This document shows positions 25,617-38,231 of a DNA stretch of 64,000 bases, piece by piece. Source of the stretch: Aptenodytes patagonicus (Eukaryota; Chordata; Aves; Sphenisciformes; Spheniscidae); NCBI RefSeq assembly GCF_965638725.1, contig NC_134956.1, forward strand, positions 620,001 to 684,000, read 5' to 3'. The translations under genes were made by a program, and so were the position numbers. The first letter of the stretch is position 1. Every line of letters starts with the position of its first letter. Below the pieces are notes generated by a model. That model made no database searches and had not been told where the DNA came from. It was given only the letters and a program-made list of their open reading frames with translations.

Positions 25617-28294
25617 TTGATTTTTTTAAAAAAAGGTATAAAGGCCTTTTGCTAGACCTTGCATAAAGAGAGACGATGTAGAAGCGTTACTACCGATTCC
25701 CTTATCACCAAGATCGGATTTTTACATAAGCAGCTCCTGTGGAGGGAAGCCCCAGTTGTGTTGCTTAGTGCAATAAACGCAAAGCTGTTGGACCTACAGT
25801 CATGAACAGGTTGCAAGAGGCCACTGCTGAAGGGAGGTCTAGACACTCGGCTGTCCTCACTTTATAGCCATTGGGCTTGGGAATTAGCCGTCGGCCTGAG
25901 TCTCACAGACAGGCGCCAAGACCATGCCCTGTCTGCAGGGCGGGATCTGCAGTTCACTTCAGCAGGTCCTCCAGCTGGAGTAGTCAGAAGGTCATATATG
26001 AGGTCTCGGACTGCAGCGTACCCTACAAAGTGGGTCTGCCCGAAAATGCAGACTCAGGCTTAAGGACTGTGACCCATCGAATAAAAATCTCCACCATATA
26101 CCATATCACTGCAGCTTTTTCCATGCAGCAGACGAGCACACCTCTCTAACGTGCAATAGCTACTGAATGGATATGAGAGTGGAATTGTGGCGACCACCTT
26201 AAAATTTTGTGAGTCCCTGTGACTGTTTAGTCCTTTGGAGTTTCTCCAGTGGGGTCTGATGGAAATTCATATTCACCTCAGCATTAGACTGCACTGACTT
26301 CTCGTAGCTGACATTTGGTTTTGAGTTCACCGTGATTTTTTGCTAAAGCAGGCTTAATTGGTGACTGAATCCATTTTTTAGAGTCCATGCAAAAGCGTAA
26401 GGACATCCAGATGTGGCTAAGCACAAATTAAGCACGTTAGGCTTCCATTTTTAATGCTAAAGGTCACTGAAGTGACAGGAGTGTGTTGAATTGATCATTA
26501 ACTTTCATCTCATAAAAACCCCTCAACACAGTATACACTCGCAAGTTACTGTCTTCACAAACTGCACAGCAAACATTTATTTAATTAGACTTCATAGGAA
26601 ATCCTCATCTATCTTGATTCCTAGTGGCCTTCTCTGCCTCTCTTTAGTACAGTGGGCTAGAAAACACTTACTTAGAGAGAGAAATAAAGTTTTGTTATTA
26701 TAGTCCATAGGAAATGGAAGAAAAAATGTATTATGAGAGCAAAGATATATTTGTATCATTTGTTCTTATGCTGAGGAGAGTATACAGTAGAAGCAGAAGA
26801 ATGGATGTAAGCTGAAAAAAATGTTTGTTGCACTATTTTGAACCAGTGCTATGCTGAACCCTCACCTGCCATGTTCCCAGTGGATGGGAATATCATATTA
26901 ATTGCTCAGGTGGTGTTACGGCTTGCCAGGGTGGGCACAATTATTTTGTCAGAGTAAGCACAATAAGGTGACACTGGGGCACTTTGAAGCAAAGCTATAA
27001 ACCACGCTATGTTGTCAGCTCTTAACAAGTCCAAGGCTTGAAAAAGCACAATGCTTTCCTTGGTTTTTGGGTTTGTAGTAGCTGAACTTCAGTAATGCAC
27101 TCAACTAGGCTAGCCTTTATCAGACACATTACAGTCATTAAATATGCTTGGACTGTAATTGCCACGGTGTTTGGACCCCAAGAAAAACTGGTCAGAATCC
27201 TCTCTGGCTGCAAGTGTCCGGTGACATTTTCAGAGCTACTGCTGCATTTTTAATTGCCCCTTTTTCATCTTCTGTAGCTCTTTGCAAATGCCTTTTGATA
27301 AACTTGTTTGGCAGTTGTAAAGGTTTGATTCGCTCTAGTGAAAATATTCTGCCCTTAATCCTAAAAATGTCACCTAAATCTGTAGGTGACGCTTAGGAGT
27401 GGTAGCGCTGAGTTATTCCTTCTTTGTGCTAACTCACATTTGTACTGCACAGTCACGTGCCAAAGAGATCTGTGAGAATAGGATCTGTTGTTAATCTTAT
27501 GGGAAATGGGTATAATTTCAGTGGAACCGAGAAACAGCTTAGTCTGAGCTTGTGAAATAGCCTGTGAGCCAGTATTCACATACGGTCTGAAACACTCAAT
27601 TCTCTGTTGCATCTCTATATTGTTGCGCTTGTCAGCCCAGTATCAATTTTTTAGCAATACATTTTCCTGTTACCCAGCCTTTGAGCTAGTTCTGCTGGGT
27701 GAATCTGAAAAAAAAAAATATTTTGCTGCTTATGAAAAGGACCCTGCGCTCCCTATAGAAAAATAGTTGCAGACTCAGGCTTGTGGTAAGAGAGGTAACA
27801 GACTGGTGACGTGATCAGTCTGCAGCCCTGTAGCGAAGCAACACGACAATACTCTCTGGTAGGTCATTCTTGTTTTCGTGTGAATTTGAGCACAGTCATT
27901 ATAAAATGAGAACTCCGCAAGTGTTATCACATGAGTCTGAGTCAGGATTTTTGGCGAGTGTCATGCAGAGCAGATATTGGAGGGTGCAGAGAGGGTCCTT
28001 GGGACAGTGGTCCCACTGTCAGAACAGCTGTTGAGACCTGGATGGAAATACTCAAGACAAAAAAGGCCCATTGCACTGCATCTTTGCATCTTAGCCATGA
28101 AATGAATTTGCAGTCTGTATTAGACTCTCAAGCCATTAATCATTATTAACTGTTTTGGGTTTTTTTCCCCTCAAAATCCCTGTGATGACTATGTGACGGG
28201 CACAGAATGACCCTAGAACACCAATGAAACCTAACTAGAAAGGACAACGTTATGCATTTTCACTAAAATTTCAGGAGTTTTTTGGTTTGGATTT

Positions 28295-28323
28295 GGGGGG
28301 GATTTTTTTTTTTTTTTTTTTTT
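28295..28323. repeat. G7-A-T21 homopolymer tract
   Basis: Seven G, one A, then 21 T. No LINE or SINE body is attached that I recognise, so it is more likely a homopolymer than a retroposon poly(A) tail on the minus strand. Confidence 0.85.
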
Positions 28324-31300
28324 AAATCTGGGGATTCATTTTCTCTGAGCAAATACTATTTATGTGGCCAAAGAGACAATCTGAAGAAGCCCAAAATAAA
28401 AAGTACATGGTACTACCCAGCATTTGCGGTCACTATAAAAACAAGTCATTATGCAAACTGGTACTTCCTAACTAGAGAGCACAAGTTTAAGTAAACAAAA
28501 TGGCTTTTGGTATAATCTCTCTATGGGAAAACAGATCAGCCGTTCAAAAATGTAGAATGAGGGAAGGGTCTAAGGAGGAGGGTACTGGTGATGAAAAATG
28601 AGACTGCCTGGGCTATTTAACATGGATATGGAGGCTGCAATTCCAAAGCTGGTACTTTGTATCAGTTACAGCAGCACCTATCCCCTCCTACCTCCCTCAG
28701 CACATCCAACTTTTTTTTTGCTGGCGTCTGGATTTATTACGTGCATGAAATTTTAGTTCCTTGCCCTGGCAGCTATTCTCAACAAAAAACCACCCCTTTC
28801 TATCTACTGTAAGATATGTGTAGTTTGACTGTTTATTTGTTTTGGGAAGAAGTGAATGTGTGTTGCATCATTGAAACTACTTGGAGTGAAAGCACATTAT
28901 TTTGTGCTTTTTCTTCCTTTTTTTGGTTTCCTGTTAGTCCTTCAAGCCTTGCATTATACCCTGCAAAAAATCATGGTGTTTCAGAAATAATTTTGAAGGT
29001 AAATACTTAGTTTAGGCAGTTCTTGCTCCAAACGCCTGACAGATTTTAATGAAAATAACATTTACAAAAATAGCTAGCTGTTAGTATCTGATATCTTCTT
29101 AATTAATGACTCCTGATAGGTGTGAACTCTCGGAAAGAAACTGACTTTTTTTCTTTATGTTTTCACCTGAATTATGCATTAAGTTGTTTTCTTGTGGTGT
29201 CCTGTCATAATTTCCTGCCTGATGCTTGCTCTTTGTGTTTATGTGAACTACTTGGGAGCTGGGAGAAGATAGACAAAAAGGAGTTTCCACGCTGCTCTTT
29301 GTGAATGACAGGATGGGGTGCAGTAGAGAGATATTCTTTACCTAAGGGCAAAAGACCTGTCCCACTTTCCCTTTTCAAAGAAAAACTGGGTGGGTAAAAA
29401 AATCAAGGCATTAATTTGGAGAAAAAGCAAAGGAGATTTGAAGGGCCTGACAAACATCTAGCCTAGCAGCAGAACTGCAAAATTCCCTGCATCTTCCATT
29501 CACCTCTCTAAAATCAGTCTTTGCTTCATGTGCTTCTGTCTGCCAGTTCCCGGCAAGGCAACCTGTTTCAAGTAACTTCATAATGTGTTTGAAAATGGTG
29601 CTTTTTTCTGTTATGAACAGTGCCTGTATGGAATTACTTCTCTGCAGCTGGACGTATCTGGTGATGTAACTGACACCACAAGCTAATCTCCTGGAGTTCC
29701 TTTTGTGTCCGGGGGTCATGATACATAATTTAGATCTGACCTGTTGCACACCCTGGCTCTTTAGTAGATCTCTATTTAAATGACACTATTAATTCCATAG
29801 AGCCATAGGGTATTTTGCAATATTTATGTTACAAAATTACTGACTTCCCACAAACTGCGACTTAGTCTGGGGCAATATAGGGCAGGTGAGGCTGGAAGGT
29901 CTGGTGTGATCATGGCTACCAAGCACGTACAGACTGCAAAAAAGTTTATATTGACTATCTGGACGAGGCTACGTGTTGGAGAGAAAGAGGAAGAAACAGA
30001 CTTTAAACTGTTTTGGGTTATGGCTACAGCCACCTCCAGTACTAGAGATGGTTGTGGATGGAGGAGTTGGTTGGGCACACTCACTGAAAGATATTTAGGT
30101 AAGCTGGAACTTGTCAAAGTAAAGTTTTGATTTGAGAATTAGTTGTAGCAGTACATCTACTACGGCCACACAATCAGAGAAGCAGGCCATTAGAATATTT
30201 TTAGGGGCTGTAACAAGTGTCTGGGGAAAAGGGGTTTACATTTGTGGGTGTACGGTATTGGTATGACAGAGCGGCTTTCTGTATTGTAGGCAGATAACTA
30301 ATTCTCTGCTACTTCAGAGACCATTTCGTGAACAATTACCGTTGCGTAACACAGGGGTAAGGAGGTTTATTGAATCCACTATATAACAGCCTACTTGCAT
30401 TGCAAGTGGCTGGAATTGCTCCAGCACAGCTTAAATTGTAGGTTTGCCTGACAGCCCCCAGGAATCAAGATACATGGATGGTTATGACAATATCAAAGTT
30501 TTGAAAGTGACCTGAACATTTTGATTTAATATGAGCTTTCATGAAAAGCCAATCATCGAGGCAAGTGATGGTGCCCTTTACTTCTAGTCAGTAGGGTCTG
30601 GAAAGATTTTTTGCCTATTCACACAGAAGTGCTTGTGGGCTTAATGCATGAAGCACGTAGGGAAATCTCTGGCCTCTGCTATTCAGAAGATCAGATTCAG
30701 CAATCACAATTGTCCATTTTGGATTTACAATCTGTGAAACTAGTGATTAAAAATATTCTTTCGCTTGAGATGTGCTGGCTTGCTTGGCACACACATACTT
30801 GAAACAGACTTCTTGAGAAAGAGAAGGTTTCAAGCAGCTTTGGACTGATACCAGAAGGAAATGAGTAAGCTCCTACCTAGAAACATGCAGAAACATCTAC
30901 GCAAATGGTTTAGCATTAAAATAGGGACATCTGGAGTTTGTGAAAATGATCTGACCCAGGATATACGATTTAACAATACTCTTTTGGATTAATTTTTGAT
31001 GCATTTAGAAGTGTAAGGCAGTTAATCTTCTCAGTAAAGAGCAAGTACTACCCGTTATGTAAACGATTCTTCCATGCTGTAGTGCTTACTTCCCCTGGGC
31101 TTGCTGTCCTTCACGCACTAACACATTTCTGCACAGTGCATTGTATTCACAGTACACATCAAATTAGCTGTGCACTCAGATAAACCTCTTCACTGCTCTA
31201 TTCTGCATTGTGCAAACAGATGTTCACATAAAGTGCTTTGTACTGTTTATTTAAGCAGCTAGCGTGACTGTAGTACCGATGTTAGGTAGACTGTGCCTGG

Positions 31301-32319
31301 CAGGATGGCTTTAGGGAGAAGGGGGCCCTGGTGGCCTTGGTCTCCCATGGAAGGGAGGTGGCTGGGGTGCTGCACTGCACAGACGAGGTGTCCAGAAGTG
31401 GCTGCGTCTCACGTCAATGTCGAGTCCAAAGCAACGGCACAGCCGCACATCATCTGGAAACCGAAGAAATCTGCATAGGGTTGACCTCGCATGCCAGCGT
31501 GCTGTCTAATTACAAACCATGTCTACATAGATAACTGTGCGGTCCCCTAGCCTGGCCCACAGAGCAAAAAACTGTGCTTTATAAAAATTATTGGCATTCC
31601 TCCCTGGAGAGTCTGTTGATCCTTTTTTTTTTCTTCAGATGAGGACAGCCAGCCAGGTTGTCAGGTGGTTCTGCTGTTCTCTAATTCCGGAGCACGCTTC
31701 CTGAGGAGATCTGGCACTGTTGGCTGAAGCTTTCTATTAACTCCATCCTGCAAAGACCGCTTCAGTGTGTGCTTACATTGCTGCATCTGCCTTTCCTGTA
31801 AGGGGACAGTATTCACTCTTCAAGAAGTGTTACCACACAACACTATCTGAGAAACTACTTTCAGCCTTTTATTTAAAATAGGAAATGAATGTTGAGAGTA
31901 TGGATAGAAGAGACTCAATAGGAGGAAATAAAGCTCCTATTTTTATTCTCAGTCTTAGACACTTCATAACTTTTACATTTTCAGGCTGAAATAGCTTAGC
32001 TTAGTCTATTTCTATATATTAATTTCTCCTTTTTAAAGTCCCAGTAAAATCACTGCACCTTTTTTCAACCTCAGCACGCATATGTGTGTGTGTGTATTTA
32101 CACACTTCTACAATTAGAGAACACATGATTTTTATGCAAAAGTTGTTGTGAAAAATTGTACAGCTGAAATGAGATGGGATATAAAGTTGCAGGTTTGGCA
32201 TTGTGAGGCTGGTCTAAAAGTTCTGATGAGCTTGAACATTGTCTTTATTAAAGCTGTTTGTGAAATGTACTGTGATGTGCATTAATGATTGATCTTAGCT
32301 GGTGAATTACCGAGCTAAG

Positions 32320-32349
32320 AAAGCACATGTTTGCAAAGCACATGTTTGC
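32320..32349. repeat. Perfect 15-bp tandem duplication
   Basis: The unit AAAGCACATGTTTGC occurs twice in tandem with no mismatch (32,320-32,334 and 32,335-32,349). It looks like a recent slippage duplication. Confidence 0.9.
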
Positions 32350-33098
32350 ATGCGTCTGAAGCTGCGTAACTTAGCTGCATGCTGCAAAGTATGCAAATAA
32401 TATACGGGTTGAAGAGGTGGTGCTGTGTTTTTAGAGGTTATACAGGTAATTGACTTTAGAGGTGCTGAATCTACATCTAGGTAATGAATGTGAGATCAGG
32501 AATCATTTACATCTAAATTCCCAAACTGTGTTGTCATTGTTTTATGCTAGCCAACAGAATCTTTGTATTATCACTACATTCTTTTTATAGATTTTATTAC
32601 ATAAAATAGATGGGGAATGATTTAAAAACCTCTACGTGCAAGCTCTGGGAAATAACGTTTATTTTTGAAAGGTTAATTTTAACTTTTTTCATCAAATGTA
32701 TACTCAGTGATAGGTCAGAGACGACACATTATCAGTAATACATTCCAGAACAATGAGTTTAAAGAAAAAGCAAGCCTAATGTATTTTCCAGATGTTGTCA
32801 GCAGAAGTGCTGCAGTGCTCTAGAAGAGAGAGTGGCAGGAGGCTATCTATCTGTAAACATGAGTAAAGAATGCATCTGTTTAAAATGCCAGGTCTTTGTA
32901 CAGGCGTGAATCTGAATTGTATGCCCTTACATAGCTTGTCAACAGTGGGGTAAATAAGAGAAGAATCAGGCCCTATAGCTACTGTTGGTAAAGTGTGATT
33001 CAAAGAAAGGAATAATCCAGTTAAATGAAAAGGCCTCTGCATATGGAATTACTCCAAAATGTAGTTCATAGAACAATGCGTGCTATTGAAATGTAGTT

Positions 33099-33247
33099 GG
33101 GGGGGGGGGGGGGGGAGGGAGAAAAAAAGGAAAAAAAAAGAGCTGTTCAAAGGGTTCTTTTGTATCACAGACTTACGCTTTTAGGAGTAGTTCCCAGCTC
33201 ACAAGATGTAGGGGGAAGAGGAGGGAGGAAAGAAGGAGAAAAGAAAA
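33099..33247. repeat. Two long polypurine tracts
   Basis: On the plus strand, 33,099-33,142 is 44 consecutive purines starting with G17, and 33,210-33,247 is 38 consecutive purines. They lie 67 bp apart, about 450-600 bp upstream of the full-length CR1. Such tracts can form G-quadruplex or triplex structures; that is inference. Confidence 0.85.
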
Positions 33248-33699
33248 TTTCCCCACAAGGTAGAGCACCAGCTCCACAGGTGCTATAGCGGTGGCGAGGT
33301 TCCCGAGGTCCTGAAGCACCTACCCCGCAATGGGCCAGAGGGAAGAAATGAAGGCCAGAAAAGTAAACTCCATTGCCAAGGTCCAGCCCATCCCCATTTG
33401 TTATGTATTGTATTAATTTTACTGTCTTTAAAAAAAAAAGTGATCTTGCTAGATACCACAGTCTTACAGCAGTCAGTCTAAGTTTTTAGAGCTCTTGTGT
33501 TGTAGTTGGGTTGTGACTCTGTGCAGGGCTGCGCAGGCTGTAGGGCCCGAACCTGTTTGGTTTTGTTTGGACTCTCCCAAGACTGAGTTCAAGTTCCAGC
33601 ATGTGCAATGGGAGAAGCTTATGTGCGTTACATGTGTGCTTAAATACTGCAAAAGCAGCTTATTAGCGTGACTAATGCATGCAACAAGAGAGACCATGC

Positions 33700-34087
33700 A
33701 CCCGCACAGGCAATCAGCTCTGGCGCAGGCGCGTCCCGCAGCGGAGCGGCGGATGGCGGCGTACAGGGGGGTTTCCTGAGCCGGGGAACGCACGGGGGAG
33801 CGCAGAGACCCGCCGGGAGCCGGCAGCTCTCACCAGGGCAGCTGACGAGGCGCGGGCGGGGCCAGGAGCAATGGCTGCCACCCCCCACTCCCGCTAAAGG
33901 CAGCCCCAGGGAGCGCTGGCGGCCGGGGCGTGGTGCGTCAGCTAGGGCGTGGCGCGGCAGTTCGCGTGGAAGGGCGCCTCTTCGAAGGAGAGGCGTTCCA
34001 TGGGCCGAGTGGGGGACTCGGCGTACACATAACCCAGCAACTGGGCGCAGGCCAAGGGCACCCATCCTACCCAACCCTCACGGCAGA
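33700..34087 (+). promoter_or_regulatory. CR1 5' UTR, probable internal promoter
   Basis: GC- and CpG-rich leader ahead of ORF1, sharply different from the AT-rich DNA to its left. CR1 5' regions carry an internal promoter in this family; here that role is inferred. The ORF1 frame stays open upstream of its ATG back to 33,668, 140 codons, which I attribute to high GC and not to real coding. Confidence 0.6.
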
Positions 34088-35188
34088 ATGGCGGGCACTC
34101 GTCTGAGAACAAAGGCCGCGGCTCCAGCTGGGGGGTCTGCACCATCCACCCCAGCAGCAGCTGATGCCTCCACCCAGATGGAACTGCTGAAGGGAGAGGC
34201 TGCGGCGCAGACCTCAGGCTGCAGGGAGTGCCTGGACCTCTCTCCTGGGGCAGGGACAGGCAGCAGACCTGTCTGCAAAAAGTGTGCCCGGGTGGAGGAC
34301 CTCCTGCAGCAGGTGGCGGAGCTGCAGGAGGCGGCGAGAAGGCTGCGTAACATCAGGGAGGCGGAGAAGGAGTCAGATAACTGGTTCCAAGCGCAGTCTG
34401 CAGCGAACCCGCAGCCCGCGGCCAAACAGCCAAAAACTCCCCCACTGGCACAGACAGAAGGGAGTCGGGGGGCCAATAATGCAGAAGAATGGACGGTTGC
34501 AAAGGCAAGGACCAGCAGGAGGAAGAGACTTCCCCCGAAGCCTGAGGTGCCCTTGCAGAACTGCTTCGCCGCTCTGCAGACTGAAGAGGAAAGTCCTGTC
34601 ACACCAGGAGAAGCGCTGGAGCTGAGTAATGCAGCCCGATCTGCCCCCCATTTAACAACCAGCGCCATGAAGAAAAGGCGACGGGTGATAGTAGTAGGCA
34701 ACTCTCTTCTGAGGGGTACGGAGGCACCCATTTGCTGACCGGACACACTCTCTAGAGAGGTGTGCCGCTTACCGGGGGCTTGTATCAGGGGTGTCACCGA
34801 GAGGCTGCCAAGCCTCATACAGTCCACTGACTATTATCCGCTGCTGCTGTTTCACGTGGGCACCAGTGACACAGCCAGGAGCAGTCTGAGGACTATCAAG
34901 AAGGACTACAGAGCCCTGGGAGCGGCGGTAAGGGACTCGGGAGCACAGGTAGTTTTTTCATCAATCCTGCCCGTCAAAGGGAAGGGGTTTGAAAGGGCCA
35001 GTCGAATCTGGTGACTCAACAAATGGTTACGGGACTGGTGCCACAGCCAGGGGTTCGGCTAATTACACCATGGGACTCGCTTTGAGAAACCTGGTCTACT
35101 GGGGGCTGACGGGGTCCATCTGCCAGAGAAGGGGAAGAGCATCTTCAGTCATAGGCTTGCCAAGCTGGTGAAGAGGGCTTTAAACTAG
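34088..35188 (+). pseudogene. CR1 ORF1 (zinc knuckle + SGNH-like), broken
   Basis: ORF1 of the full-length CR1, 366 codons from ATG 34,088 to TAG 35,186. It would be an RNA-binding/chaperone-type protein. Residues 45/48 and 63/66 form two CxxC pairs, followed by a Leu/Glu-rich probable coiled coil (about 68-95) and a basic stretch. The C-terminal half resembles an SGNH/GDSL hydrolase as in other CR1 ORF1 proteins: GNS with the nucleophile serine at 206, the GTSD block near 260, and a DGVH block with D341 and H344. Three in-frame stops break it at 34,736 (TGA), 35,012 (TGA) and 35,060 (TAA), with no frameshift. Both TGA stops are consistent with CGA-to-TGA changes at methylated CpG. The usual Asn of the GxND block is Ser here. 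Confidence 0.88.
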
Positions 35189-35383
35189 AGATGCCGGGGG
35201 AGGGGAACCTCAATCCATCCCACTCCTACCAGTTTGATGCCAGGGCCAGCACTAGATGCCCAGAGCCTGGAGAAGGAACACAGGTCAGCAGGAGGGCACC
35301 TGAAGAGCAGCACAAAGGAACTCAACCAGTAAGACAGCTTCATCGGGGCCCAACTTCAATGCCTCTATGCAAACACGTGTAGC

Positions 35384-38128
35384 ATGGGGAATAAACAAGA
35401 GGAGTTAGAGACATGCGCACGCCTGCAGGGCTACGACCTTATTGGCATCACGGAGACGGGGTGGGATGGCTCCGATGACTGGAGTGTTGGGATGGAGGGA
35501 TACAGGCTCCTTAGGAAGGACAGGCAGGGGAGACAAGGAGGGGGTGTCACCCTCTATGTCAATGACCAGCTGGAGTGCATGGAGCTCTGCCTGGGGATGG
35601 ATGAAGAGCCGACCGAGAGCTTATGGGTCAGAATTAAAGGGAAGGCAGGGACAGGTGACATTATGGTGGGGGTCTGCTACAGGCCACCTGACCAGGAGGA
35701 CCGAGTGGATGAGGCCCTCTATAGACAGATAGGAGCAGCCTCATGCTCACAAGCCTCTGGTCCTCATGGGGGACTGTGACCACCCCAATATCTGTTGGAG
35801 GGCCAACATGGCAGGGCATAAGCAATCTGGGAAGTTCCTGGAATGCGTTGATAATAACTTCCTTCTCCAAGTGGTAGAGGAGCCAACGAGGAGAGGTGCT
35901 ATGCTGGACCTTGCTCTCACCAACAAGGAGGGGCTGGTGGGGAACGTGAAGCTCAAGGGCAGCCTTGACTGCAGTGACCATGAAATGGTGGAGTTTGAGA
36001 TCCGTAATGCACTGAGGAGGGTGCTCAGCAAGCTCACTACCCTGGACTTCAGGAGAGCAGACTTTGGCCTCTTCAGGGATCTGCTTGGTAGAGTGCCATG
36101 GGACAAAGCCCTGGAGGGAAGAGGGGCCCAAGAAAGCTGGGTAATATTCGAGGATCACCTCCTCCAAGCTCAGGAGCGATGCATCCCAACAAAGAGGAAG
36201 TCAGGCAAAAACGCCAGGAGGCCTGCATGGATGAACCAGGAGCTCCTGGACAAACTCAAACACAAAAAGGAAGCCTACAGAGGGTGGAAGCAAGGACAGG
36301 TAGCCTGGGAGGAATACAGAGAAATTGTCCAAGCAGCCAGGGATCAGGTTAGGAAAGCTAAAGCCCTGAGAGAATTAGATCTGGCCAGGGATGTCAAGGG
36401 CAGCAAGAAAAGATTCTATAGGTACGTTGGGGATAAAAGGAAGATGAGGGAAAATGTGGGCCCTCTCCGGAACGAAATGGGAGACCTGGTTACCCAGGAT
36501 ATGGAGAAGGCGGAGGTATTCAATGACTTTTTTGCTTCAGTCTTCACTGGCAAGTTCTCAAGCCTCACCACCCAAGCTGCAGAAAGCAAAGGCGAGGACT
36601 GGGAGAACGAAGAGACGCCCACTGCAGGAGAACATCAGGTTCGAGACCATCTAAGGCACCTGAAGATGCACAAGTCGATGGGACCCGATGAGATCCATCC
36701 GCGGGTCCTGAAGGAACTGGTGGATGAAGTTGCTAAGCCACTATCCATCATATTTGAGAAGTTGTGGCAGGCCGGTGAAGTTCCCAGTGACTGGAAAAGG
36801 GGAAACATAACCCCCATTTTTAAAAAGGGAAAAAAGGAAGACCCGGGGAACTACAGGCCAGTCAGTCTCACCTCTGTGCCTGGGAAGATCATGGAGCAGA
36901 TCCTCCTGGAAGCTATGCTAAGCCACACGGAGGACAGGCAGGTGATTCGAGACAGCCAGCATGGCTTCACCAAGGGCAAGTCCTGCCTGACTAACCTAGT
37001 GGCCTTCTGTGATGGAGTGACTACATCAGTGGACATGGGAAGGGCTACAGATGTCATCTATCTGGACCTCTGTAAGGCCTTTGACATGGTCCCCCACAAC
37101 ATCCTTCTCTCTAAATTGGAGAGGTATGGATTTGATGGGTGGACTGTCCAGCGGGTGAGGAATTGGCTGGATGGTCGCATCCAGAGGGTAGTGGTCAATG
37201 GCTTAATGTCCAGATTGAGACTGGTGATGAGTGGCATCCTGCAGGGGTCTGTACTGGGACCGGTACTGTTTAATATCTTCATCAATGACATAGACAGCGG
37301 GATCGAGTGCACCCTCGGCGAGTTTGCAGGTGACACCATGCTGAGTGGTGCGGTTGACACGCCAGAGGGACGGGATGCCATCCAGAGGGACCTGGACAAG
37401 CTCGAGAAGTGGGCCCATGTGAACCTCATGAGGTCCAACAAGGCCAAGTGCAAGGTCCTGCACCTGGGTCAGGGCAACCCCCAGTATCCATACAGGCTGG
37501 GGAATGAAGGGATTGAGAGCAGCCCTGCCGAGAAGGACTTGGGGGTACTGGGGGATGAAAAGCTGGACATGAGCCGGCAATGTGCGCTCGCAGCCCAGAA
37601 GGCCAATCGTCTCCTGGGCTGCATCCAAAGCAGCGTGGCCAGCAGGTCGAGGGAGGGGATTCTGCCCCTCTACTCCGCTCTGGTGAGACCCCACCCCCGG
37701 AGCACTGCGTCCAGCTCTGGAGCCCTCAGCATAAGAAAGACATGGACCTGTTGGAGCGGGTCCAGAGGAGGGCCATGAAAATAATCAGGGGGATGGAACA
37801 CCTCTCCTATGAAGAAAGGCTGAGAGAGTTGGCGTGGTTCAGCCTGGAGAAGAGACGGCTTTGGGGAGCCCTTATTGCAGCCTGTCAGTATTTAAAGGGG
37901 GCTTATAAAAAAGATGGTGGCAAACTTTTTAGCAGGGCCTGTTGTGACAGGACAAGGGGGAATGGCTTTAAACTAAAGGGGGGTAGATTCAGACTAGATA
38001 TAAGGAAGACATTTTTCACGCTGAGGGTGGTGAAACACTGGCACAGGTTGCCCGGAGAGGTGGTGGATGCCCCATCCCTGGAAACATTCCAGGTCAGGTT
38101 GGACGGGGCTCTGAGCGACCTGATCTAG
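35384..38128 (+). pseudogene. CR1 ORF2 (endonuclease-RT), frameshifted
   Basis: ORF2 of the full-length CR1. The start MGNKQEELE at 35,384 matches the family. The first segment (35,384 to about 35,752) is the APE-type endonuclease, with ITET and GVCYRPP motifs. An extra base near 35,752-35,755 shifts the frame. The second segment (to about 37,693) continues with the end of the endonuclease (SDHEM) and the reverse transcriptase: [25 protein letters not shown] (motif A) and [11 protein letters not shown] (motif B). A further shift in a C-rich run near 37,693 moves the C-terminal segment to a third frame, ending at TAG 38,126. Motif C reads FAGDT where the family has FADDT (codon 37,329-37,331 is GGT), so a catalytic aspartate is lost. 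Motif B has GILQG where GVPQG is normal. The copy cannot be active. Confidence 0.94.
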
Positions 38129-38156
38129 TTGCAGATGTCCCTGCTCATTGCAGGGG

Positions 38157-38231
38157 GGTTGGACTAGATGACCTTTAGAGGTCCCTTCCAACCCAAACCA
38201 TTCTATGATTCTATGATTCTATGATTCTATG
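38157..38231 (+). repeat. CR1 3' hairpin and octamer tail
   Basis: An inverted repeat, GGTTGGA at 38,157 pairing with TTCCAACC ending at 38,193, is followed by four ATTCTATG copies (38,200-38,231). In CR1 the 3' end is what the reverse transcriptase recognises, which is why short 3' fragments are the commonest copies. Confidence 0.93.

Larger units (their letters stand above)
24861..33690. other. Intergenic stretch upstream of NINJ1
   Basis: No recognisable protein-coding gene and no clear CR1 copy. It holds one possible divergent exon at 25,090-25,223, a 19-bp AT-rich tandem repeat near 25,555, a T21 run at 28,303, a perfect 15-bp duplication at 32,320 and purine tracts at 33,099-33,247. 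Open frames are short and unremarkable. Confidence 0.6.
33700..38231 (+). mobile_element. Near full-length CR1 LINE, inactive
   Basis: A CR1 non-LTR retrotransposon of about 4.5 kb, the usual full length. In order it has a GC-rich 5' region (about 33,700-34,087), ORF1 (34,088-35,188), a short spacer, ORF2 (35,384-38,128), then a 3' UTR with the hairpin at 38,157-38,193 and four ATTCTATG octamers at 38,200-38,231. Most CR1 copies are strongly 5'-truncated, so a whole copy is uncommon. The left edge is placed by the composition jump near 33,700 and is uncertain by some tens of bases. Coding capacity is destroyed: stops in ORF1, two frameshifts in ORF2 and a mutated reverse transcriptase active site. 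I found no clear target-site duplication. Confidence 0.93.

Noticed and set aside
28303..28323. T21 run as the poly(A) tail of a minus-strand retroposon
   Set aside because: No LINE, SINE or spliced-gene body is recognisable next to it, and no target duplication is evident.
33668..34087. 140-codon N-terminal extension of CR1 ORF1
   Set aside because: The frame is open because the 5' region is GC-rich. The family start fits the ATG at 34,088, and the extension begins at the edge of or outside the element.
35661..36167. Minus-strand frames opposite CR1 ORF2 (up to 168 codons), and similarly 59,270-60,058
   Set aside because: They are antisense shadows of the CR1 reverse transcriptase frames, whose plus-strand motifs are unambiguous.
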